DNA of 64,000 bases. Origin: Streptomyces sp. Je 1-369 (GTDB lineage: Bacteria; Actinomycetota; Actinomycetes; Streptomycetales; Streptomycetaceae). The stretch lies in NCBI RefSeq assembly GCF_026810505.1, contig NZ_CP101750.1, positions 5,265,501 to 5,329,500 of the forward strand. Direction: 5' to 3'. The position numbers and the translations under genes are program-made. Below, piece by piece: positions 32,484 to 42,070 of the stretch (position 1 is its first letter; each line of letters opens with the position of its first letter). The notes under the pieces were generated by a model. That model saw nothing but the letters and a program-made list of their open reading frames with translations, had not been told where the DNA came from and did not search any database.

Positions 32484-33089
32484 ATGGCTGGACCCCAGCG
32501 CCGCGGTGGCGGTGCCGGTGGCGGCGAGCGGCGGGACCGGAAGGGTCGCGACGGTGGCAACGCCGCCGCCGAGAAGACCGCGTACGTTGAGCGCGTCGTC
32601 GCGATCAACCGCGTCGCCAAGGTTGTGAAGGGTGGTCGTCGCTTCAGCTTCACTGCGCTCGTCGTAGTGGGCGACGGTGACGGCACCGTGGGTGTCGGTT
32701 ACGGCAAGGCCAAGGAGGTGCCGGCCGCCATCGCCAAGGGTGTTGAGGAGGCCAAGAAGCACTTCTTCAAGGTCCCCCGTATCCAGGGCACCATCCCGCA
32801 CCCGATCCAGGGCGAGAAGGCCGCGGGCGTCGTCCTGCTCAAGCCTGCTTCCCCCGGTACCGGTGTTATCGCCGGTGGCCCGGTGCGAGCCGTGCTCGAG
32901 TGCGCCGGCGTGCACGACATCCTGTCGAAGTCCCTGGGCTCCGACAACGCGATCAACATCGTGCACGCGACCGTGGCGGCCCTCAAGGGCCTGCAGCGTC
33001 CCGAGGAGATCGCGGCTCGCCGTGGTCTGCCCCTCGAGGACGTCGCCCCCGCGGCTCTCCTTCGTGCGCGTGCGGGAGCGGGTGCGTAA
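32484..33089 (+). CDS. rpsE: Ribosomal protein S5
   Basis: This 201-residue protein takes part in decoding fidelity. A Gly/Arg-rich N-terminal extension (about 1-35) precedes [21 protein letters not shown] and the [19 protein letters not shown] segment. The stop overlaps rpmD by one base. Confidence 0.99.
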   Translation: MAGPQRRGGGAGGGERRDRKGRDGGNAAAEKTAYVERVVAINRVAKVVKGGRRFSFTALVVVGDGDGTVGVGYGKAKEVPAAIAKGVEEAKKHFFKVPRIQGTIPHPIQGEKAAGVVLLKPASPGTGVIAGGPVRAVLECAGVHDILSKSLGSDNAINIVHATVAALKGLQRPEEIAARRGLPLEDVAPAALLRARAGAGA

Positions 33090-33271
33090 TGGCACAGCTC
33101 AAGATCACGCAGACGAAGTCGTACATCGGCAGCAAGCAGAACCACCGCGACACCCTGCGCTCCCTTGGTCTCAAGGGCATCAACACGCAGGTCGTCAAGG
33201 AGGACCGTCCCGAGTTCCGCGGCATGGTGCAGACCGTCCGCCACCTCGTGACGGTTGAGGAGGTCGACTGA
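33089..33271 (+). CDS. rpmD: Ribosomal protein L30
   Basis: This 60-residue protein, [14 protein letters not shown] with [11 protein letters not shown], starts at ATG 33089 overlapping the rpsE stop (TAATG). The rplO start follows within two bases. Confidence 0.98.
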   Translation: MAQLKITQTKSYIGSKQNHRDTLRSLGLKGINTQVVKEDRPEFRGMVQTVRHLVTVEEVD

Positions 33272-33272
33272 C

Positions 33273-33728
33273 ATGGCGGAGCAGAACCCGCTGAAGGTCC
33301 ACAACCTCCGGCCCGCCCCGGGCGCCAAGACCGCCAAGACCCGTGTGGGTCGTGGTGAGGCGTCCAAGGGTAAGACCGCTGGTCGTGGTACCAAGGGCAC
33401 CAAGGCCCGTTACCAGGTTCCGGAGCGCTTCGAGGGTGGCCAGATGCCCCTCCACATGCGTCTCCCGAAGCTCAAGGGCTTCAAGAACCCGTTCAAGACC
33501 GAGTTCCAGGTCGTGAACCTCGACAAGCTGAGCGCGCTGTTCCCCGAGGGTGGCGAGGTCACCGTCGAGGCCCTCGTGGCCAAGGGTGCGGTTCGCAAGA
33601 ACAGCCTCGTCAAGGTGCTCGGCCAGGGTGAGGTCACCGTGGCGCTGCAGGTGACGGTCGACGCCGTCTCCGGCTCCGCCAAGGAGAAGATCACCGCCGC
33701 CGGCGGTACCGTCACCGAGCTCGTCTGA
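33273..33728 (+). CDS. rplO: Ribosomal protein L15
   Basis: This 151-residue 50S protein was started at ATG 33273, giving [20 protein letters not shown]. It has the Gly/Lys-rich N-terminal region ([17 protein letters not shown]) and C-terminal [14 protein letters not shown]. It is the last ribosomal gene before secY and is followed by a strong hairpin. Confidence 0.98.
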   Translation: MAEQNPLKVHNLRPAPGAKTAKTRVGRGEASKGKTAGRGTKGTKARYQVPERFEGGQMPLHMRLPKLKGFKNPFKTEFQVVNLDKLSALFPEGGEVTVEALVAKGAVRKNSLVKVLGQGEVTVALQVTVDAVSGSAKEKITAAGGTVTELV

Positions 33729-33761
33729 TTCATCCAGACGTGTCGATGACATGAGCGATTC

Positions 33762-33801
33762 CCAGCCGGGGATGCCCCACAAAAGGGGCATCCCCGGTTG
33801 G
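33762..33801 (+). terminator. Strong hairpin after rplO
   Basis: A 17-bp stem (CCAGCCGGGGATGCCCC with its complement, one G-U pair) has a six-base loop. It separates the spc ribosomal genes from secY. Confidence 0.85.
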
Positions 33802-33853
33802 TCGTTCCTAGGGGGGCACGGTCGCCGGTAAGGTGGCGTGCACTGTCTAAGCT

Positions 33854-33878
33854 CCGTGCGGTCTGCCCGCACGGTTTT
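33854..33878 (+). terminator. Terminator-like hairpin in the secY leader
   Basis: CCGTGCGG and CCGCACGG form an 8-bp stem with a five-base loop followed directly by TTTT. It lies 75 bases before secY, downstream of a weak TTCCTA-N18-TAAGGT promoter match (33805-33834). An attenuator of secY-adk-map is plausible. Confidence 0.6.
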
Positions 33879-33952
33879 CTTGACTGATACGTATTCGTCG
33901 AACCTCAGACCCTTACCTCTGACGCACGCGCGCGGGGGTCGCAGGAGGCACC

Positions 33953-35266
33953 GTGCTCACCGCGTTCGCCCGGGCGTTCAAGACGCCCGACCTGCGCAAG
34001 AAGCTGCTCTTCACACTCGGCATCATCGTGATCTACCGGGTGGGTACGCATGTGCCGATTCCCGGTGTCGACTACCGGAACGTCCAGACCTGCATCGACA
34101 ACGCCAATGCGAACCAGGGTCTGTTCGGTCTCGTCAACATGTTCAGCGGTGGCGCGCTGCTGCAGATCACGATCTTCGCGCTCGGCATCATGCCGTACAT
34201 CACGGCGAGCATCATTCTGCAGCTGCTGACCGTGGTGATCCCGCGACTCGAGGCCCTCAAGAAGGAGGGCCAGGCCGGCACCGCGAAGATCACGCAGTAC
34301 ACGCGCTATCTGACCATCGCGCTCGCGATCCTCCAGGGCACCGGCCTCGTGGCCACCGCCCGCACCGGCACCCTCTTCCAGGGCTGCCCCGTGGCCAGCG
34401 AGATCGTGCCCGACCAGTCGATCTTCGTCACCATCACGATGGTCATCACGATGACGGCCGGTACGGCCTGTGTCATGTGGCTCGGTGAGCTCATCACCGA
34501 CCGCGGCATCGGCAACGGCATGTCGATCCTGATGTTCATCTCGATCGCCGCGACCTTCCCGAGCGCCCTGTGGGCCATCAAGCAGCAGGGCGACCTGGCG
34601 GGCGGCTGGATCGAGTTCGGCACCGTCATCGCGGTCGGTCTCGTGATGGTCGGCCTGGTGGTCTTCGTCGAGCAGGCGCAGCGTCGCATTCCGGTCCAGT
34701 ACGCGAAGCGAATGATCGGTCGCCGGTCCTACGGCGGAACGTCGACCTACATTCCACTGAAGGTCAATCAGGCGGGCATCATCCCTGTGATCTTCGCCTC
34801 CTCGCTGCTTTACATTCCGGCTCTCGTCGCTCAGTTCGCGGGCGGCAACTCGGGATGGAAGACGTGGATCGAGGCGAACCTGACCAAGGGTGACCATCCG
34901 ATTTACATCGCCACGTACTTCATCCTGATCGTCTTCTTCGCCTTCTTCTACGTCGCGATCTCCTTCAACCCCGAGGAAGTCGCCGACAACATGAAGAAGT
35001 ATGGTGGCTTCATCCCGGGCATCCGGGCTGGCCGTCCGACCGCTGAGTACCTGAGTTACGTACTCAACCGGATCACCTGGCCGGGTTCGCTGTATTTGGG
35101 TCTGATCGCTCTTGTGCCGACGATGGCGTTGGTGGGCTTCCAGGCGAACCAGAACTTCCCGTTCGGCGGGACGAGCATCCTCATCATCGTGGGTGTGGGT
35201 CTGGAAACCGTGAAGCAGATCGAGAGCCAGCTCCAGCAGCGCAATTACGAAGGGTTCCTCCGCTGA
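33953..35266 (+). CDS. secY: Preprotein translocase subunit SecY
   Basis: This 437-residue channel protein of the Sec system has about ten membrane helices. Conserved parts are [31 protein letters not shown], the cytoplasmic loop [12 protein letters not shown] and the C-terminal loop around RPGKPT-like [11 protein letters not shown]. The GTG start follows GGAGG. Its stop overlaps the adk start by one base. Confidence 0.99.
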   Translation: MLTAFARAFKTPDLRKKLLFTLGIIVIYRVGTHVPIPGVDYRNVQTCIDNANANQGLFGLVNMFSGGALLQITIFALGIMPYITASIILQLLTVVIPRLEALKKEGQAGTAKITQYTRYLTIALAILQGTGLVATARTGTLFQGCPVASEIVPDQSIFVTITMVITMTAGTACVMWLGELITDRGIGNGMSILMFISIAATFPSALWAIKQQGDLAGGWIEFGTVIAVGLVMVGLVVFVEQAQRRIPVQYAKRMIGRRSYGGTSTYIPLKVNQAGIIPVIFASSLLYIPALVAQFAGGNSGWKTWIEANLTKGDHPIYIATYFILIVFFAFFYVAISFNPEEVADNMKKYGGFIPGIRAGRPTAEYLSYVLNRITWPGSLYLGLIALVPTMALVGFQANQNFPFGGTSILIIVGVGLETVKQIESQLQQRNYEGFLR

Positions 35267-35919
35267 TGCGAATCGTCCTCGTCGGGCCGCCCGGTGCGGG
35301 CAAGGGAACGCAGGCCGCGTTCCTGGCCAAGAACTTGTCGATCCCGCACATCTCCACCGGCGACCTCTTCCGTGCCAACATCAGCCAGGGCACGGAGCTG
35401 GGCGTGCAGGCGAAGGCGTACATGGACGCCGGAAACCTCGTGCCGGACGAGGTGACGATCGGCATGGCGAAGGACCGCATGGCCAAGCCGGACGCCGTGA
35501 ACGGCTTCCTGCTCGACGGGTTCCCGCGCAACGTGTCGCAGGCCGAGGCGCTGGACGTGGCGCTCAAGGCCGACGACGTGAAGCTCGACGCCGTCCTGGA
35601 CCTGGAGGTCCCCGAGGACGAGGTCGTCAAGCGGATCGCGGGGCGGCGGATCTGCCGCAAGGACTCCAGCCACGTCTTCCACGTGACGTACAGCAAGCCG
35701 AAGGCGGAAGGCGTCTGTGACGTCTGCGGCGGCGAGCTCTACCAGCGCGAGGACGACAGCGAGGACACCGTCCGCAAGCGCCTCGAGGTCTACCACACGC
35801 AGACCGAGCCGATCATCGACTACTACCGGACCCAGGGTCTGGTCGTGACGATCTCGGCGCTCGGCAAGGTGGAAGAGGTCACCGCGCGCGCGATGGAAGC
35901 CCTCAAGGGCGATAAGTAG
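35266..35919 (+). CDS. adk: Adenylate kinase
   Basis: This 217-residue enzyme converts AMP and ATP to two ADP. It has the P-loop [10 protein letters not shown] (7-16), DGFPRN and the long LID domain (about 125-165). The LID contains [11 protein letters not shown] and [14 protein letters not shown], a partly conserved zinc-site pattern. It is translationally coupled to secY, as in many bacteria. Confidence 0.98.
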   Translation: MRIVLVGPPGAGKGTQAAFLAKNLSIPHISTGDLFRANISQGTELGVQAKAYMDAGNLVPDEVTIGMAKDRMAKPDAVNGFLLDGFPRNVSQAEALDVALKADDVKLDAVLDLEVPEDEVVKRIAGRRICRKDSSHVFHVTYSKPKAEGVCDVCGGELYQREDDSEDTVRKRLEVYHTQTEPIIDYYRTQGLVVTISALGKVEEVTARAMEALKGDK

Positions 35920-35936
35920 TTCAGTACGCTGTTTCC

Positions 35937-35966
35937 GGCCGCGGTGCCCCTAGGGGGACCGCGGCC
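35937..35966 (+). terminator. Hairpin between adk and map
   Basis: GGCCGCGGT and ACCGCGGCC form a 9-bp stem with an inner CCCC/GGGG pairing. GTAGTGTTGT follows, so termination would be weak to moderate. Confidence 0.55.
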
Positions 35967-36017
35967 GTAGTGTTGTATACGTCGGTTGTCGGACGGAAGA
36001 CGGAGAGCGGAAGCCTC

Positions 36018-36854
36018 ATGGTGCAGATCAAGACCCCCGAGCAGATCGCGAAGATGCGTGAGGCGGGCCTTGTCGTCGCCGCGATCCACGCCGCGACCCG
36101 TGAGGCCGCGGTGCCCGGCGCCACCACGAAGGATCTGGACGAGGTCGCCCGCAAGGTCATCGCCGAGCACGGGGCGAAGTCGAACTTCCTCGGGTACGGC
36201 GGGTTCCCCGCCACGATCTGCACCTCGGTCAACGAGGTCGTCGTGCACGGCATCCCCGACGACAAGACCGTCCTGAAGGACGGCGACATCATCTCCATCG
36301 ACGCGGGCGCCATCATCGACGGCTGGCACGGCGACGCGGCCTACACGGCGTTCGTGGGCACCGGTCACGCTCCGGAGCTGGTCGAGCTCTCCCGGGTCAC
36401 CGAGGAGTCGATGTGGGCCGGTCTCGCGGCCATGAAGCAGGGCAACCGGCTCGTCGACATCTCCCGCGCCATCGAGACGTACATCCGCCGGCAGCCGAAG
36501 CCGGGCGGCGGCAAGTACGGGATCGTCGAGGACTACGGCGGCCACGGCATCGGCACCGAGATGCACATGGACCCGCATCTCCTGAACTACGTGGAGCGCC
36601 GCCGTGGCAAGGGCCCCAAGCTGGTCCCCGGCTTCTGCCTCGCCATCGAGCCCATGGTCTCCCTCGGCACCCCCCGCACGGAGGTCCTGGAGGACGACTG
36701 GACGGTCATCACGACGGACGGCACCTGGTCCTCGCACTGGGAGCACTCCATCGCGCTGACGGAGGAGGGCCCGATCGTCCTGACGGCTCCGGACTGCGGA
36801 AAGGCGAAGCTCGCGGAGTACGGCGTGACCACGGCACCGGACCCGCTGGGCTGA
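36018..36854 (+). CDS. map: Methionine aminopeptidase, type I
   Basis: This 278-residue metalloprotease removes initiator methionine. ATG 36018 gives MVQIKTPEQIAKMREAG. Active-site segments are VVHGIP, SIDAGAIIDGWHGDAA (metal Asp), GHGIGTEMHM (His) and CLAIEPM (Glu). It lies downstream of secY-adk and before infA. Confidence 0.98.
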   Translation: MVQIKTPEQIAKMREAGLVVAAIHAATREAAVPGATTKDLDEVARKVIAEHGAKSNFLGYGGFPATICTSVNEVVVHGIPDDKTVLKDGDIISIDAGAIIDGWHGDAAYTAFVGTGHAPELVELSRVTEESMWAGLAAMKQGNRLVDISRAIETYIRRQPKPGGGKYGIVEDYGGHGIGTEMHMDPHLLNYVERRRGKGPKLVPGFCLAIEPMVSLGTPRTEVLEDDWTVITTDGTWSSHWEHSIALTEEGPIVLTAPDCGKAKLAEYGVTTAPDPLG

Positions 36855-36906
36855 GGCGGGGACCCTCCTGCTTTAAGGATCTTCGTCGTGGGGCAGACTT
36901 TCTCGA

Positions 36907-36936
36907 TTCGTCTTTCCGAGTGCTCTGACGTAGACT
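36907..36936 (+). promoter_or_regulatory. Possible promoter of infA
   Basis: TAGACT at 36931-36936 is a good -10. TTCGTC 18 bases before it is a weak -35. It would give a leader of about 75 bases before infA. Confidence 0.4.
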
Positions 36937-37016
36937 GACGCGTCGGCTCTCGTGCATCCGTGTGTCTGCATACGGAGCATGAAGTCGATCAAGGTAGTCG
37001 ATTCGAAGGGCGAAGC

Positions 37017-37238
37017 GTGGCCAAGAAGCAAGGTGCCATCGAGATCGAAGGCACTGTCGTCGAGTCTCTCCCGAACGCCATGTTCAAGGTGGAGCTCCAG
37101 AACGGCCACCAGGTCCTGGCACACATCAGTGGCAAGATGCGCATGCACTACATCCGCATCCTCCCTGACGACCGGGTCGTGGTGGAGCTGTCTCCGTACG
37201 ACCTGACGCGTGGCCGGATCGTCTACCGGTACAAGTAG
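37017..37238 (+). CDS. infA: Translation initiation factor IF-1
   Basis: This 73-residue OB-fold protein starts at GTG 37017 ([20 protein letters not shown]) with GAAGGG upstream. The conserved [23 protein letters not shown] region is intact. It heads the infA-rpmJ-rpsM-rpsK-rpoA-rplQ group. Confidence 0.98.
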   Translation: MAKKQGAIEIEGTVVESLPNAMFKVELQNGHQVLAHISGKMRMHYIRILPDDRVVVELSPYDLTRGRIVYRYK

Positions 37239-37295
37239 ATCTTGCCCGCATCCCGCTCGCGCGGGGTGGTGGCACTGACCCGGAGAACCTCACCA

Positions 37296-37409
37296 ATGAA
37301 GGTCAAGCCGAGCGTCAAGAAGATCTGCGACAAGTGCAGGGTGATCCGCCGTCACGGCCGGGTCATGATCATTTGCGACAACCCGCGCCACAAGCAGCGC
37401 CAGGGCTGA
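37296..37409 (+). CDS. rpmJ: Ribosomal protein L36, zinc-binding type
   Basis: This 37-residue protein, [20 protein letters not shown] onward, has zinc ligands C11, C14, C27 and H32. The ATG lies about 10 bases after CGGAG. It is the normal infA-rpmJ-rpsM position. Confidence 0.97.
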   Translation: MKVKPSVKKICDKCRVIRRHGRVMIICDNPRHKQRQG

Positions 37410-37614
37410 CGCACGACTGCAGTTCGCAGATTTTCGCGCGACGCACGTAAGTAGATACGCAGGACCCGTCCCTCTTCAGTTCCTTTGGTGGTGGAGGGCG
37501 ACACCCTCGGTCGGAGGCCGGGGACCCAGGATGTACCAACCCTTTTCTCGAAGAGGGGACGGCATCTGGGAGTGGTTCTGCTGAAGACCTCCGAAGAATC
37601 AACAGGAGCCATGA

Positions 37615-37995
37615 ATGGCACGCGTTGAAGGCGTTGACCTCCCGCGCGAAAAGCGCATTGAGGTCGCCCTCACCTACGTGTTCGGCATCGGCCGCACGCT
37701 GGCCCAGCAGACGCTGGACGCCACCGAGGTGGACCGCAACACCCGCGTTCGCGACCTGACCGAGGAAGACCTCGTCAAGATCCGCGAGTACGTGGACGCC
37801 AACATCAAGACCGAGGGTGACCTCCGTCGCGAGATCCAGGCCGACATCCGCCGCAAGGTCGAGATCGGTTGCTACCAGGGTCTCCGTCACCGTCGTGGTC
37901 TGCCCGTCCGCGGTCAGCGCACCAGCACGAACGCCCGCACCCGCAAGGGCCCGCGTCGCGCCATCGCCGGTAAGAAGAAGCCGGGCAAGAAGTAG
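37615..37995 (+). CDS. rpsM: Ribosomal protein S13
   Basis: This 126-residue protein of the 30S head begins [20 protein letters not shown]. The C-terminal [20 protein letters not shown] segment contacts tRNA. An out-of-frame ATG four bases upstream (37611) was rejected. A 205-base leader without a clear promoter precedes it. Confidence 0.98.
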   Translation: MARVEGVDLPREKRIEVALTYVFGIGRTLAQQTLDATEVDRNTRVRDLTEEDLVKIREYVDANIKTEGDLRREIQADIRRKVEIGCYQGLRHRRGLPVRGQRTSTNARTRKGPRRAIAGKKKPGKK

Positions 37996-38060
37996 TCCTC
38001 GCTCAGCGGTCTATCGACAGCTGACGCTGCAGGACCGACCACCTCCCGTAGGAGTTATAG

Positions 38061-38465
38061 ATGCCCCCCAAGGGTCGTCAGGGCGCTGCCAAGAAGGTGC
38101 GCCGCAAGGAAAAGAAGAACGTCGCCCACGGGCACGCTCACATCAAGAGCACGTTCAACAACACGATCGTGTCCATCACGGACCCGACCGGCAACGTGAT
38201 CTCGTGGGCCTCCGCCGGCCACGTCGGCTTCAAGGGCTCGCGCAAGTCCACGCCGTTCGCCGCGCAGATGGCTGCCGAGTCGGCTGCCCGTCGCGCCCAG
38301 GAGCACGGCATGCGCAAGGTCGACGTGTTCGTCAAGGGCCCGGGTTCGGGTCGCGAGACGGCCATCCGTTCGCTTCAGGCGACCGGTCTCGAGGTCGGCT
38401 CCATCCAGGACGTGACGCCCACGCCGCACAACGGCTGCCGTCCGCCCAAGCGCCGCCGCGTCTGA
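38061..38465 (+). CDS. rpsK: Ribosomal protein S11
   Basis: This 134-residue platform protein contains [20 protein letters not shown] and [17 protein letters not shown]. It lies in normal alpha-operon order. As usual in actinobacteria no rpsD follows, and rpoA comes next. Confidence 0.99.
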   Translation: MPPKGRQGAAKKVRRKEKKNVAHGHAHIKSTFNNTIVSITDPTGNVISWASAGHVGFKGSRKSTPFAAQMAAESAARRAQEHGMRKVDVFVKGPGSGRETAIRSLQATGLEVGSIQDVTPTPHNGCRPPKRRRV

Positions 38466-38493
38466 CGCAGGCCGCTGCTTGATCTGAGGGTTC

Positions 38494-38525
38494 GGGCGGT
38501 ACGGCTCTTACGGGTCGTATCGCCC
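38494..38525 (+). promoter_or_regulatory. Hairpin before rpoA
   Basis: GGGCGGTACG and CGTATCGCCC (one G-U pair) form a 10-bp stem with a 12-base loop in the 120-base rpsK-rpoA gap. It may set the level of rpoA relative to the ribosomal genes. Confidence 0.5.
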
Positions 38526-38585
38526 GTACCCTTGTCATGAATCAGGGCATCAAATAGTGGGTGCCCCTGACTGAAGGATTCCTTC

Positions 38586-39608
38586 ATGCTTATTGCACAG
38601 CGCCCGTCGCTGACCGAAGAGGTCGTCGACGAGTTCCGCTCCCGGTTCGTGATCGAGCCGCTGGAGCCGGGCTTCGGCTACACCCTCGGCAACTCGCTCC
38701 GCCGCACCCTGCTCTCGTCGATCCCCGGCGCTGCTGTCACCAGCATCCGCATCGACGGTGTCCTGCACGAGTTCACCACCGTGCCGGGTGTCAAGGAGGA
38801 CGTCACCGACCTCATCCTCAACATCAAGCAGCTGGTCGTGTCCAGCGAGCACGACGAGCCCGTCGTGATGTACCTGCGCAAGCAGGGCCCGGGCCTCGTG
38901 ACCGCCGCTGACATCGCCCCGCCGGCCGGTGTCGAGGTGCACAACCCCGACCTGGTCCTCGCCACGCTCAACGGCAAGGGCAAGCTGGAGATGGAGCTGA
39001 CCGTCGAGCGCGGTCGCGGCTACGTCTCCGCGGTGCAGAACAAGCAGGTCGGCCAGGAGATCGGCCGTATCCCGGTCGACTCCATCTACTCGCCGGTCCT
39101 CAAGGTCACGTACAAGGTCGAGGCGACCCGTGTCGAGCAGCGCACCGACTTCGACAAGCTGATCGTCGACGTCGAGACCAAGCAGGCCATGCGCCCGCGT
39201 GACGCCATGGCGTCCGCCGGTAAGACCCTGGTCGAGCTGTTCGGTCTCGCCCGCGAGCTGAACATCGACGCCGAGGGCATCGACATGGGCCCGTCCCCCA
39301 CGGACGCCGCCCTCGCCGCCGATCTGGCGCTGCCGATCGAGGAGCTCGAGCTCACCGTTCGGTCGTACAACTGCCTCAAGCGCGAGGGCATCCACTCCGT
39401 GGGTGAGCTCGTGGCCCGCTCCGAGGCGGACCTGCTCGACATCCGCAACTTCGGTGCGAAGTCGATCGACGAGGTCAAGATGAAGCTCAACGGCATGGGC
39501 CTTGCGCTGAAGGACTCGCCTCCCGGCTTCGACCCGACCGCCGCGGCTGACGCGTTCGGCGCGGACGACGACGCCGACGCGGGCTTCGTGGAGACCGAGC
39601 AGTACTGA
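38586..39608 (+). CDS. rpoA: RNA polymerase alpha subunit
   Basis: This 340-residue subunit assembles RNA polymerase. The N-terminal dimerisation domain has [21 protein letters not shown] linker (about 225-255) and the C-terminal domain with [18 protein letters not shown] contact activators and UP elements. An acidic tail ([14 protein letters not shown]) ends it, as in other Streptomyces. Confidence 0.99.
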   Translation: MLIAQRPSLTEEVVDEFRSRFVIEPLEPGFGYTLGNSLRRTLLSSIPGAAVTSIRIDGVLHEFTTVPGVKEDVTDLILNIKQLVVSSEHDEPVVMYLRKQGPGLVTAADIAPPAGVEVHNPDLVLATLNGKGKLEMELTVERGRGYVSAVQNKQVGQEIGRIPVDSIYSPVLKVTYKVEATRVEQRTDFDKLIVDVETKQAMRPRDAMASAGKTLVELFGLARELNIDAEGIDMGPSPTDAALAADLALPIEELELTVRSYNCLKREGIHSVGELVARSEADLLDIRNFGAKSIDEVKMKLNGMGLALKDSPPGFDPTAAADAFGADDDADAGFVETEQY

Positions 39609-39689
39609 TGAACTGCCCGAGGGCGTCCGCTCTCGGGGCCCTGTCCCCGGTACCTGATACGGCCGGGGCAGATCACTAGGAGAAACACC

Positions 39690-40178
39690 ATGCCGAAGCC
39701 TGCCAAGGGCGCCCGTCTGGGCGGCAGCGCCGCGCACGAGAAGCTTCTGCTGGCGAACCTCGCCAAGCAGCTCTTCGAGTACGGCCGCATCACCACCACC
39801 GAGGCGAAGGCCCGTCGTCTGCGTCCGTACGCGGAGCGTCTGGTCACCAAGGCGAAGAAGGGTGACCTTCACAACCGCCGCCAGGTGCTGTCCGTCATCA
39901 CCGACAAGAGCATCGTGCACACGCTCTTCACGGAGATCGGCCCGCGCTACGAGAACCGCCCGGGTGGCTACACCCGCATCACCAAGATCGGTAACCGTCG
40001 TGGCGACAACGCGCCCATGGCGATCATCGAGCTGGTGGAGGCCCTGACCGTGGCCCAGGAGGCCACCGGTGAGGCCGAGGCCGCGACCAAGCGTGCCGTC
40101 AAGGAAGACACCCTCAAGAAGGACGCGCCCGCCGAGGACGCGCCGGTTGAGGCCGCCGAGGAGTCCAAGGACGCCTGA
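39690..40178 (+). CDS. rplQ: Ribosomal protein L17
   Basis: This 162-residue tunnel-exit protein has the conserved first 120 residues ([20 protein letters not shown]) plus an acidic Ala/Glu-rich tail of about 40 residues usual in Streptomyces. It is the end of the alpha group and is followed by a strong terminator. Confidence 0.98.
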   Translation: MPKPAKGARLGGSAAHEKLLLANLAKQLFEYGRITTTEAKARRLRPYAERLVTKAKKGDLHNRRQVLSVITDKSIVHTLFTEIGPRYENRPGGYTRITKIGNRRGDNAPMAIIELVEALTVAQEATGEAEAATKRAVKEDTLKKDAPAEDAPVEAAEESKDA

Positions 40179-40196
40179 GGCTCTGCCTTGCAGTGA

Positions 40197-40227
40197 GCGG
40201 GTCCGCCCTTCGGGGCGGGCCCGCTTT
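40197..40227 (+). terminator. Terminator after rplQ
   Basis: GCGGGTCCGCCC and GGGCGGGCCCGC form a 12-bp stem with a TTCG loop, followed by TTT. Confidence 0.85.
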
Positions 40228-40258
40228 CGCATGTACGTGGCGCTGAGAGGATTGCGGT

Positions 40259-41113
40259 GTGAGCGATGAAGTAGAGCCCGGTTTCGTCCGGGTGCGGTTG
40301 GATCTTTCGTACGACGGCAGGGACTTCTCCGGCTGGGCCAAGCAGAAGCAGGGGCAGCGGACCGTCCAGGGGGAGATCGAGGCCGCGCTGCGGACGGTGA
40401 CGCGGTCGCAGGAGACGTACGAGCTGACCGTCGCGGGGCGGACCGACAGCGGCGTGCACGCCAGGGGGCAGGTCGCCCATGTCGACCTGCCGGAGAGCGT
40501 GTGGGCCGAGCACAGCGACAAGCTGCTGCGCAGGCTCGCCGGGCGGCTGCCGCACGACGTGCGGGTGTGGAAGGTCGCCGAGGCGCCCGCCGGGTTCAAC
40601 GCCCGGTTCGCGGCCGTGTGGCGGCGGTACGCCTACCGCGTGACCGACCACCCCGGCGGCGTCGACCCGCTGCTGCGCGGGCACGTGCTCTGGCACGACT
40701 GGCCGCTGGACCTGGACGCGATGAACGCCGCCGCCGAGCGGCTCGTCGGTGAGCACGACTTCGCCGCGTACTGCAAGAAGCGTGAGGGTGCCACGACCAT
40801 CCGCACGCTCCAGGAACTGCGCTGGGAGCGGCGGCCCGACGGGATCTACGAGGCGACCGTGCGGGCGGACGCGTTCTGCCACAACATGGTGCGGTCGCTG
40901 GTCGGCGCCATGCTGTTCGTGGGGGACGGGCACCGGCCCGTGGAGTGGCCCGAGAAGGTGCTCCGCGCGGGCGTGCGGGACTCCGCCGTGCACGTCGTAC
41001 GGCCGCACGGACTGACGCTCGAGGAGGTCGGCTACCCCGCCGACGACCTGCTCGCCGCGCGCAGCAAGGAGGCGCGCAACAAGCGGACGCTGCCCGGGGC
41101 CGGGTGCTGCTGA
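40259..41113 (+). CDS. truA: tRNA pseudouridine synthase A
   Basis: This 284-residue enzyme makes pseudouridine at positions 38-40 of tRNA. The catalytic aspartate is in GRTDSGVHA (about residue 63). [14 protein letters not shown] [14 protein letters not shown] and the conserved [13 protein letters not shown] are visible. The GTG at 40259 has GAGAGG upstream. It follows rplQ, its usual neighbour. Confidence 0.97.
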   Translation: MSDEVEPGFVRVRLDLSYDGRDFSGWAKQKQGQRTVQGEIEAALRTVTRSQETYELTVAGRTDSGVHARGQVAHVDLPESVWAEHSDKLLRRLAGRLPHDVRVWKVAEAPAGFNARFAAVWRRYAYRVTDHPGGVDPLLRGHVLWHDWPLDLDAMNAAAERLVGEHDFAAYCKKREGATTIRTLQELRWERRPDGIYEATVRADAFCHNMVRSLVGAMLFVGDGHRPVEWPEKVLRAGVRDSAVHVVRPHGLTLEEVGYPADDLLAARSKEARNKRTLPGAGCC

Positions 41114-41129
41114 GTTCCGCCGGGCCCGG

Positions 41130-41996
41130 CTACTGAGGGGCTTCGGCGGCGGCCGAAGCCTGGGCCTGGCCCCGCTGGTTGATCCGCTGGAAGGCGAAGC
41201 GTGAGAGGTCGTCGCCGACGCCGTACGCCTTCCGGTCGCCCGTCGTCACGTCCTTGCCGCTCGTGTAGCCGGTGGTGGTGAAGTACGCGTAGCGGCCGTA
41301 GGCGTTGTAGGTGCCGCGGCACACGCCCGTGCGGCAGAAGGCGGGCACGCCCTTGCCGGACAGCGAGTTCACGAGGCCCTTCTCCGCCTGCTCCTTGACC
41401 TTCGTCGCGTCGGCCGCGGTGTCGAAGACGGCGACGCCGATCGTGACCGCGACGCCGTCCCGCAGGTAGCTGGCGCGGATCAGGCGCGTGCAGTTGTTCT
41501 TGGCGAGGACCGAGGCGAGGGCGGACTGGGCGACCGACGTGCACTTGGTGGTGCTGTCGGTCGCGCCCTTCTTGTAGAGGCGCTCGCCGGTCCGCCAGGA
41601 CTTGCCGGGGAACATGCCCTCGGGGGTGAGCGGCGCCTTGTCCTTTTTGGCGCTGGAGATGAAGTCCTTGGGGTCCGGCGGGGGCGGCGGCGTGGTCGCC
41701 TCGAAGGACGGCCCCGCGTCCTTGCTCGCGCCGGGGATGTCCGCGGCCGTCGGCAGCTCACTGGCCGGTTTGTTCGACGCGGAGGGTTCGTCGCTGTTCG
41801 CGGTGACGACGGTGATGGCGACGGCGGCCGCGATGCCGACCGTCGCGAAGACTCCGCCGCCGATCAGCAGCCACTTGCGGCGCCGGGTGCGCGACTCGGA
41901 CGCTTCGGCGAGCGCCGCCCAGTCGGGCGTGGGTCCGCCGCCGGGTCCGCCCGTTCCGCCCGGACCCCACTGAGGTCCCCCTTGCCCAAAGCTCAT
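41130..41996 (-). CDS. Single-pass membrane protein of unknown function
   Basis: This 288-residue protein has a Gly/Pro-rich cytoplasmic N-terminus and one transmembrane helix (about 40-62). A Pro/Ser/Thr linker with a PPPPP stretch and an external domain follow. The external domain has three cysteines (TKCTSVAQ, NNCTRLIRA, FCRTGVCRG) and aromatic-rich strands. No enzyme motif is recognised. ATG 41996 was preferred to ATG 42005; neither has a good ribosome binding site. It is convergent with truA and divergent from the GT87-like gene. Confidence 0.7.
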   Translation of the reverse strand: MSFGQGGPQWGPGGTGGPGGGPTPDWAALAEASESRTRRRKWLLIGGGVFATVGIAAAVAITVVTANSDEPSASNKPASELPTAADIPGASKDAGPSFEATTPPPPPDPKDFISSAKKDKAPLTPEGMFPGKSWRTGERLYKKGATDSTTKCTSVAQSALASVLAKNNCTRLIRASYLRDGVAVTIGVAVFDTAADATKVKEQAEKGLVNSLSGKGVPAFCRTGVCRGTYNAYGRYAYFTTTGYTSGKDVTTGDRKAYGVGDDLSRFAFQRINQRGQAQASAAAEAPQ

Positions 41997-42070
41997 GGGG
42001 CGCATCTTAGACGGGCTTCCCGGGATGTTGAGCGGGGGTTGTGCGGGGTGCGAGCTCTAGCCTGAAGCGT

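Noticed and set aside
41119..41130. GCCGGGCCCGGC between truA and the convergent membrane protein gene as a terminator
   Set aside because: A 12-bp palindrome without a loop or T run; such GC palindromes are expected by chance in this DNA.
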